DNA from: Clostridia bacterium
GTDB taxonomy: Bacteria > Bacillota_A > Clostridia > Oscillospirales > Acutalibacteraceae
Direction: 5' to 3'
Assembly (NCBI GenBank): GCA_017390825.1
Contig: JAFPAK010000376.1
Coordinates: forward strand, 1 to 13,013
DNA: 13,013 nucleotides
The translations under genes were made by a program, and so were the position numbers. The notes under the pieces were generated by a model. The model ran no database searches, was not told where the DNA came from, and saw only the letters and a program-made list of their open reading frames with translations. Below, in pieces: positions 7,368-13,013 of the stretch. Position 1 is the first letter of the stretch, and every line of letters starts with the position of its first letter.

Positions 7368-8510
7368 TCATCTTAAAAATTCCGACGGAACGGTATATGC
7401 CATTCTTTTGCCGCCATCATACGACGGATGCAGATGATCGCCGGAGTCATATTCCGGAAGCATTGCCGAAATATCATCAGGATCCCGCAAAGCTGCATCA
7501 AAATCAACAACACCATCTATCTCATCGGTAGTTCTTATCCATTCGTTAAGACCTACCCGAAGCTCCTCACGGAAAGGTGCATAAGTCCGCCAACCTTTTA
7601 TCGGCAGATTTGTGCCGACATAGACTTTAAGTCCCATTTCCCTTGCGCACTTGATATAATATCTGAAACCATCGATCAGTTCATCGACAGTAGGCAGATC
7701 GCACATCGGACGGAACGGATTTACGCCATCAGGATGAATGATATCGTTAATACCGTGTAAAATAAGCACACTGTCAGCACCTGCAACACTACATTCGCTG
7801 ATAAAGCGCTTTGCACCTTTTTGACCGTAACCAATATACGGAAGGCAGCTATATTCTCGAAGCACACGGGAACCGGATTTCGATTTGCGTATACAACTTC
7901 TGTTTGGAAACTCATCCAACGCACGAAGAGCAAGATACTCTGCCCAGTTTTGAGAAGTAATGGAATCTCCAAAAAGCACCATAGCTTTTTTGTCAGAAGT
8001 ACAATATCCGTCGATAGTATTAAGAAACAGCGGAGTACCGGTACTGTTAGTAATATTGATTGGAAGTTCGGCGCTTTCCGTAAGATCTCCGATAGCATAA
8101 TGCACGTGTGTAAGCGGTCCCATAGTGTACTCACCACCGGAAATCAGAGTAAACTCTCGCATATAATAACTTACACAAAAATCTTCTCCCTTATTTAAGG
8201 AAAAATCCACCTCATCGGATACTATCTCTTCGCCGGCCGGGATCACAACATCACGATTTCCATCAAATGTAATTGCAACATTACTATTTGCATCAATGCT
8301 TGTACCGTCTTTGGATGCGGCTACGCAAGCCTTTGAGATAGTTACCGGCTCATCACCGCTGAAATTTGAAAAGTGAAACCTTGACTTTTCAAAATCGAAA
8401 GCAGCCTTGACCCTTACTCTTATTGTTACATCCTTTGCATACTGTGCAATTCCACGACTTATATATGTAGGGGAATTGCCCCATATAGCAACCCATTTTT
8501 TATTGTCCAA
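7368..8510 (-). CDS. SGNH/GDSL-family hydrolase with N-terminal beta-rich domain (possible carbohydrate esterase)
   Basis: This is a predicted serine esterase of 380 aa. An N-terminal beta-rich domain (about 5-165; WVAIWGNSP, then FHFSNFSGDEPVTISKACVA) resembles the accessory domain of a GDSL subgroup that includes XynE-like enzymes. The SGNH domain (about 175-378) has VLFGDSITSQNW with Ser183, KSGSR with Gly213, HGINDI with Asn255, and DHLHPSYDGG with Asp358 and His361, so the catalytic set is complete. No signal peptide is visible, so it is probably cytoplasmic, like LacZ before it. The start is TTG at 8510, 4 nt after the lacZ stop, with AAGGGA inside the end of lacZ as ribosome site. Deacetylation of a sugar is plausible from family and context, but a lipase, thioesterase or other ester hydrolase cannot be excluded. 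Confidence 0.88.
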   Translation of the reverse strand: MDNKKWVAIWGNSPTYISRGIAQYAKDVTIRVRVKAAFDFEKSRFHFSNFSGDEPVTISKACVAASKDGTSIDANSNVAITFDGNRDVVIPAGEEIVSDEVDFSLNKGEDFCVSYYMREFTLISGGEYTMGPLTHVHYAIGDLTESAELPINITNSTGTPLFLNTIDGYCTSDKKAMVLFGDSITSQNWAEYLALRALDEFPNRSCIRKSKSGSRVLREYSCLPYIGYGQKGAKRFISECSVAGADSVLILHGINDIIHPDGVNPFRPMCDLPTVDELIDGFRYYIKCAREMGLKVYVGTNLPIKGWRTYAPFREELRVGLNEWIRTTDEIDGVVDFDAALRDPDDISAMLPEYDSGDHLHPSYDGGKRMAYTVPSEFLR

Positions 8511-8514
8511 AATT

Positions 8515-11500
8515 TTAACATCCCTTCATTGTAAAGCCAAATTCGAGCGGTTCATTCGCATTGTGAGTAAACTCTTCATGTATCGGAGCTCCCCAGGAAT
8601 CGTCACCGCCAACACCATTCATAAATCCACTTACAAGCACACGGGTGCAATAAGGAGCAGGCAGCTCATACGGATATGCAGCACTTTCAAGCTCATGTGG
8701 AGTATAATGCAACGCTTCGATATCTATTGGTTTGTCACCAGTGATGGTAATAATATTATCACCGTTTTTAAGCGTCATACTTCTGGTATAGGCATGATTA
8801 CCGCAATCCTGCGGACGAAGATACGGAACAAACTGCTCTTTTACGGTTGAATTGTAGATACCGAGCTTGCCACCCTTACAGCGGTCGATATATGTTTCGG
8901 CAGGTCCAAGACCGTACCAACTGATATCTTCAAATCCATTCAAAGAAAGCATAAGACCGATACAAGGAACCTTCGGCAGACCCACTGCGCCGATATACTT
9001 AACATTTGTATGTATTGATCCGTCAGGGCAAACCGTGTATGTTACTTTAAGTCCTGCTTCACTTGTTTTAAATGGCGCATACTCTATAGTTGCTTCAACA
9101 TTTTCGCCGACTTTTTCAAAGTTCATATAACGGTAACGGGCAAAAACGCCTGCATTTTGCCAAACAGAGCTCTTGCAATCAAATTCACAGCCGATCTCAT
9201 TATCTATCATTGCACGCCAGAAATTCGGTCTGATTGGATTGTAAAGCAGTTCCTTTTCACCCACTCTATAAGAAATCAGACTGCCGTTTTTAGATGAAAA
9301 TGAAACGGAAAAATTCTCACCCTTTACAGTTGTAAGTGCCGCTCTTCCTCCATATGGGCGGATAAGTGTGAGCGGTGTGTGTGCTTGTGGCTCGCTTTCG
9401 GTCTTTTCATTTATATATGAATACTGACCGAATGCAATCTCATATCCTTTTTCAGCATAAACGGTATCGTTTTTCAAAAGCATTGAAACGATTACTGCAA
9501 TTTCGCCTGAGTCTTGTTTAACACATAGCGGATATGTTGCGCTCTTGTCGGGAGCAAGCGAGACTTCAATTGTCTCCTTATCTATTACCTCACCGTTGCA
9601 AAGATAAGTTACAGTAAAATCAAATTCTGAAAGATCTGTGAAATTGTATCTGTTTTTAATATATACACGATCTTTACAGGGCTCGATCTCAACGAAGGCA
9701 TAGCAATGCTTTACCTCCTGCATTTTCGGCGATTCGGTGCGATCGGCAAATACAATACCGTTTCCGCAGAAGTTGAATTCACCGCGCATATCAAACGCTC
9801 CGCCATATGCAACAAAGCTATCACCACGGCTATTTTCACATATCAAAGCCTGGTCAATATAATCCCATATAAAGCCACCGAGATAGCCATCATACTTTTT
9901 ATGCAGATCGGTATATTTATAAAGATTACCGCAGGAATTGCCCATTGCATGACAGTATTCAACATTCAAAAACGGCTTTGTTTCAGTCTTCATCCTTTCA
10001 ATAACATCGTGCGGCTTCTGATACATAAACGAAGTTACGTCCGACACAAAATTATCATCCGCAGGGCTGTGACAAACGCCCTCATAGTGGATAAAGCGTG
10101 AAGTATCTATTGAAAGTATTTTTTCACGCATCCTTGCAAAGTTAGTTCCGCCGTATGACTCGTTACCGAGCGACCACGAAATGATGGATGCGTGGTTTTT
10201 GTCACGCATTACCATATTTTCAGCACGCGATGTAACTGCCGCCTCCCAGATAGGATTATTACCGGGAATAGCAACATCAAGATAATCTCCGCCGTAGCCC
10301 CATGAGCCGTGGGTTTCAAGATTAGTCTCGTCCATTACATATAGACCAAGCTTATCACAAAGCTCATAGAAATACGGAACATTCGGATAGTGCGATGTAC
10401 GCACAGCGTTAATATTATTTCTCTTTATTGTAAGAAGATCGGTTTTTATATCCTCTCTTGTTATAACACGACCGCCTGTTATTGAAAATTCGTGACGGTT
10501 AACGCCGTGTATCTCAAGCTTCTGACCGTTGATATATACGACTGTACCGCAGATTTTTATCTCCTTAAAGCCGATATCATATGTAATTGTCTCATCACCG
10601 CTGATTATCTCAAGAGTATAAAGCTTCGGTACCTCACAGCTCCACGCAGTAATGCCGTTCAGTTTATAATCAACAACAGTTTCTACTGTTGCCGCAGCGT
10701 TTACTGCTATGCTTCCCTGCTGCTCAAAAAGAACGTTTTCTTTATCCATTACACGGACTGTATATGTATGCTCTGAATCGGCATCGCTCTTATTTTCAAA
10801 TGAAAGTCTGAGTGAGCAATCAGCGACAGTATAATTATCGGTCATTGTATATTGATTAAAGAAATCCTGCAAATACACTTTTGGTGTGCGATAAACTACT
10901 ACATCACGGAATATACCCGAAAGGCGCCAGAAATCCTGATCTTCAAGCCAGATGGCAGTAGAATAACGGAACACACGCACGCAAAGGCGATTGTTTTTCT
11001 CCTTAACATAGTCGGTTATATCGAATTCCGACGGAGTAAAGGAGTCCTCACTGTAGCCAACATATTCGCCATTAAGATATACACAGAATGCGGTTTCAAC
11101 GCCCTGAAAGCATATGACTTTACGCTCATCGTTTTTCCAAGTTTCCGGCATATCAAATTCTGTGACATAGCAGCCGCAGGGATTTTCCTCTGCAGGTGGA
11201 ATTTCAGGCGGGTTGAGATCATTTTTTCCTGTAAAAGTAAAACCTGTATTAATATATCTGGGAGCAGAGTATCCGTTAAGCTCAATATGCGACGGAACGG
11301 CTATTTCATCCCACGAGGATACATCGTAGTCAGACTTTTCAAAGCCTTCGTATCCGTTCTCTGCTTCGCTATAAGCGAATTTCCATACACCGTTAAGACA
11401 GACAGCATCAGGTGCATCTCCCTCAAAAAGGCAAGGCTTGTCGCTTCTCATATTTGTATGAGGCTTTAATGTGTTCTGTGAATGAATGTAGGTATCACGC

Positions 11501-11520
11501 AGAATACTGTAATCAAACAT
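8515..11520 (-). CDS. lacZ: GH2 beta-galactosidase, LacZ type
   Basis: This enzyme hydrolyses terminal beta-D-galactosides such as lactose. The 1001-aa protein has the full five-domain LacZ layout: sugar-binding jelly roll (~40-215, with LEDQDFWRLSGIFRDV), Ig-like domain (~217-322), TIM barrel (~325-610), second Ig-like region, and a beta-galactosidase small-chain domain (~735-1000, with WYGLGPAETYIDR and GDDSWG). In the barrel, NRHEF (341-345), ETHG (402-405) and SLGNES give the metal ligands Glu402/His404 and acid/base Glu454; NVEYCHAMGNS gives nucleophile Glu521. All are intact. No signal peptide, so it is cytosolic. The ATG has an excellent AGGAGGT site with 7-nt spacing, 21 nt after the pyk stop and with no terminator between. 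Natural substrate could be galacto-oligosaccharides or plant or host glycans rather than lactose. Confidence 0.96.
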   Translation of the reverse strand: MFDYSILRDTYIHSQNTLKPHTNMRSDKPCLFEGDAPDAVCLNGVWKFAYSEAENGYEGFEKSDYDVSSWDEIAVPSHIELNGYSAPRYINTGFTFTGKNDLNPPEIPPAEENPCGCYVTEFDMPETWKNDERKVICFQGVETAFCVYLNGEYVGYSEDSFTPSEFDITDYVKEKNNRLCVRVFRYSTAIWLEDQDFWRLSGIFRDVVVYRTPKVYLQDFFNQYTMTDNYTVADCSLRLSFENKSDADSEHTYTVRVMDKENVLFEQQGSIAVNAAATVETVVDYKLNGITAWSCEVPKLYTLEIISGDETITYDIGFKEIKICGTVVYINGQKLEIHGVNRHEFSITGGRVITREDIKTDLLTIKRNNINAVRTSHYPNVPYFYELCDKLGLYVMDETNLETHGSWGYGGDYLDVAIPGNNPIWEAAVTSRAENMVMRDKNHASIISWSLGNESYGGTNFARMREKILSIDTSRFIHYEGVCHSPADDNFVSDVTSFMYQKPHDVIERMKTETKPFLNVEYCHAMGNSCGNLYKYTDLHKKYDGYLGGFIWDYIDQALICENSRGDSFVAYGGAFDMRGEFNFCGNGIVFADRTESPKMQEVKHCYAFVEIEPCKDRVYIKNRYNFTDLSEFDFTVTYLCNGEVIDKETIEVSLAPDKSATYPLCVKQDSGEIAVIVSMLLKNDTVYAEKGYEIAFGQYSYINEKTESEPQAHTPLTLIRPYGGRAALTTVKGENFSVSFSSKNGSLISYRVGEKELLYNPIRPNFWRAMIDNEIGCEFDCKSSVWQNAGVFARYRYMNFEKVGENVEATIEYAPFKTSEAGLKVTYTVCPDGSIHTNVKYIGAVGLPKVPCIGLMLSLNGFEDISWYGLGPAETYIDRCKGGKLGIYNSTVKEQFVPYLRPQDCGNHAYTRSMTLKNGDNIITITGDKPIDIEALHYTPHELESAAYPYELPAPYCTRVLVSGFMNGVGGDDSWGAPIHEEFTHNANEPLEFGFTMKGC

Positions 11521-11541
11521 TGGATTTACCTCCTGAAAGTT

Positions 11542-12957
11542 TTACATAGTTTGCACTTTAATAAGATTGGTATTACCGGATTTGCCGTTGGTATCACCGC
11601 CGGTGATTATGATATTGTCACCCTTATTCACAAGATCTGTTTTCATTGCAGCCTCTGCAGCGTGGTAGAACAACACCTCGGTAGAGGGAAATTCAGGCCC
11701 TAGCGCAGGAATAACGCCCCACGAAAGCGCAAGCTTACGCCATACACGCTCTTGAGTGGTAAACCCGAGAATCGGTGTAGGTGAGCGGAAGCGTGACACC
11801 ATTCTGGCGGTTGAGCCGGTTCGTGAGCAAACTACGATAAGCTTTGCTTTAAGATCAAGTGCAAGTGAGCAGGTAGAATGTGAAATAGCGTCAACATCGT
11901 TTTTTATAACAAAACCTGAACGATAGTAAAGCGATGCATAATCAGTATGATTTTCAGCATCCTCTGCAATGCGGCTCATGGTTTTTACAGTTTGTACAGG
12001 ATATTTACCCATTGCAGTTTCACCCGAAAGCATTATTGCGGAGGTGCCGTCAAACACAGCATTTGCAACATCGGATATCTCGGCTCTTGTAGGACGCGGC
12101 TTGTTGATCATTGATTCAAGCATTTCAGTAGCAGTTATAACTCGCTTGCCCTTGATACGGCAGGTGGTGATAAGATTTTTCTGTATAGACGGGAGCTCCT
12201 CAAACGGAATCTCAACGCCCATATCACCTCTTGCTACCATAATTCCGTCGGAACAATCAATTATCTCTTCAATATTATCAACGCCCGAACGGTTCTCTAT
12301 TTTTGCAATAAGATCGATATCATCACCGCCGTGACTGCTCATAAACTCACGCACATCAAGTATATCCTGTTTTGAGGATACAAAAGAGCATGCCACAAAG
12401 TCAACGCCCATCTCAATGCCAAAAAGCAGATCCTCTTTGTCGTACTCGCTCAAATAATCCTGCTTGAGCACCTTATTCGGAAAACTCATGCTCTTGCGGT
12501 TGGAAAGCTCTCCGCCGACAACGACTTCACATATAACATCTGTCTTTGTAAGTTCCTTGACCTTGAATATAACAAGACCGTCATTTACAAGTATTGTATC
12601 TCCAACACAAAGCTCGTTTATAAGATTTTTATAAGATACTGAAACATGGGTGTTATCTCCCTCAATATCTTCGCAGGTGAAAGCAAAGGTAGCGCCGTCT
12701 TCTACGATAACTCTGTTGTCATTCTCAAATGTTCCGATACGGTACTCAGGACCTTTTGTATCAAGCATTATGGGCACGGGAGCGTTCATTTTTTCACGAA
12801 CCGATTTTATCAGCTCTATCGTTTTTTTATGATCATCATGTGTACCGTGAGAGAAGTTGATTCTGGCAACATTCATTCCTGCCTCAATCATTTTTGTCAA
12901 GGTTACTTCATTGCAGCAAGCAGGTCCTATGGTACAGATTATTTTTGTTTTTTTCAT
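11542..12957 (-). CDS. pyk: Pyruvate kinase
   Basis: This enzyme converts phosphoenolpyruvate and ADP to pyruvate and ATP, the final step of glycolysis. From the chosen ATG it has 471 aa with the A/B/C domain plan and without the extra C-terminal PEP-utiliser-like domain of Bacillus pyruvate kinase. Seen are KKTKIICTIGPA at the start, RINFSHG (Arg32, Asn34, Ser36), DTKGPE with Glu71 (the residue associated with K+-dependent enzymes), AKIEN (Lys219, Glu221), ARGDMG (Asp245) and ITATEMLESM (Thr277). SRTGSTAR (378-385) in the C domain sits where the phosphate of a sugar-phosphate effector binds in related enzymes. A GTG two codons upstream (12963) is possible, but AAGGA lies 10 nt before the ATG and only 4 nt before the GTG, and the ATG gives the family-typical start. 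It leads the operon with lacZ; no clear promoter is seen in the 50 nt before it. Confidence 0.97.
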   Translation of the reverse strand: MKKTKIICTIGPACCNEVTLTKMIEAGMNVARINFSHGTHDDHKKTIELIKSVREKMNAPVPIMLDTKGPEYRIGTFENDNRVIVEDGATFAFTCEDIEGDNTHVSVSYKNLINELCVGDTILVNDGLVIFKVKELTKTDVICEVVVGGELSNRKSMSFPNKVLKQDYLSEYDKEDLLFGIEMGVDFVACSFVSSKQDILDVREFMSSHGGDDIDLIAKIENRSGVDNIEEIIDCSDGIMVARGDMGVEIPFEELPSIQKNLITTCRIKGKRVITATEMLESMINKPRPTRAEISDVANAVFDGTSAIMLSGETAMGKYPVQTVKTMSRIAEDAENHTDYASLYYRSGFVIKNDVDAISHSTCSLALDLKAKLIVVCSRTGSTARMVSRFRSPTPILGFTTQERVWRKLALSWGVIPALGPEFPSTEVLFYHAAEAAMKTDLVNKGDNIIITGGDTNGKSGNTNLIKVQTM

Positions 12958-13013
12958 TTCCACTTCGTCCTTTACAATGAAAAATAATATATGACTGAGA
13001 AAAGCTGCCGGGC

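Noticed and set aside
10852..11469. 205-codon plus-strand frame antisense to lacZ
   Set aside because: It lies wholly inside the intact lacZ gene, has no recognisable domain, and is explained by codon bias of the opposite strand.
12958..12963. GTG start two codons upstream of the chosen pyk start
   Set aside because: It lies only 4 nt from AAGGA, while the ATG has 10-nt spacing and gives the conserved start; the difference is two residues.

Overview
The window looks like chromosomal DNA from a low-to-moderate GC Gram-positive anaerobe of the class Clostridia. Oscillospiraceae/Ruminococcaceae-like is an inference from overall protein style, not proven. Support comes from an L27 with a cleavable N-terminal prepeptide beside the Prp protease that removes it, a YitT-family membrane protein, a Mini-RNase III, strong GGAGG/AGGAGG ribosome sites and frequent TTG starts. 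Twelve protein genes are supported. There is no tRNA, rRNA, CRISPR array, insertion sequence or phage signal.

Left part (about 80-5125, minus strand) is a ribosome-centred operon. A consensus promoter (TTGACA-17-TAAAAT) is followed by a structured leader, rplU (L21), prp, rpmA (L27), an intrinsic terminator/attenuator, obg, mrnC, a YitT-family gene and an RsmF-type rRNA m5C methyltransferase. Genes overlap or nearly touch (ATGA junctions at prp/rpmA and yitT/rsmF), so translational coupling is likely. Two large-subunit proteins, a subunit-assembly GTPase, a 23S rRNA maturase and an rRNA methylase share one transcript. The YitT-family membrane protein is the outlier, and it appears to start at a non-canonical ATT codon. 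A second consensus promoter at the extreme left edge points out of the window.

Middle (about 5126-5950): back-to-back promoters drive rplU leftward and a lone plus-strand YfcE-type phosphodiesterase rightward. That gene converges with the right-hand operon at a shared 14-bp-stem bidirectional terminator.

Right part (5947-12957, minus strand) is a second compact operon: pyk (pyruvate kinase), lacZ (GH2 beta-galactosidase, 1001 aa), a cytoplasmic SGNH/GDSL hydrolase with an N-terminal beta-rich domain, and a MATE-family efflux protein. Gaps are 21, 4 and 8 nt, and the last two genes start with TTG. The arrangement suggests that hydrolysis of an imported, possibly esterified, galactoside is tied to the last step of glycolysis, with a MATE exporter as a downstream partner. 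No sugar importer or regulator is visible.

Most of the window is conserved core machinery. The best leads are the ATT start of the YitT gene, the pyk-lacZ-SGNH-MATE operon, and the attenuated ribosome-assembly operon. I found no clear sign of a wholly new system.
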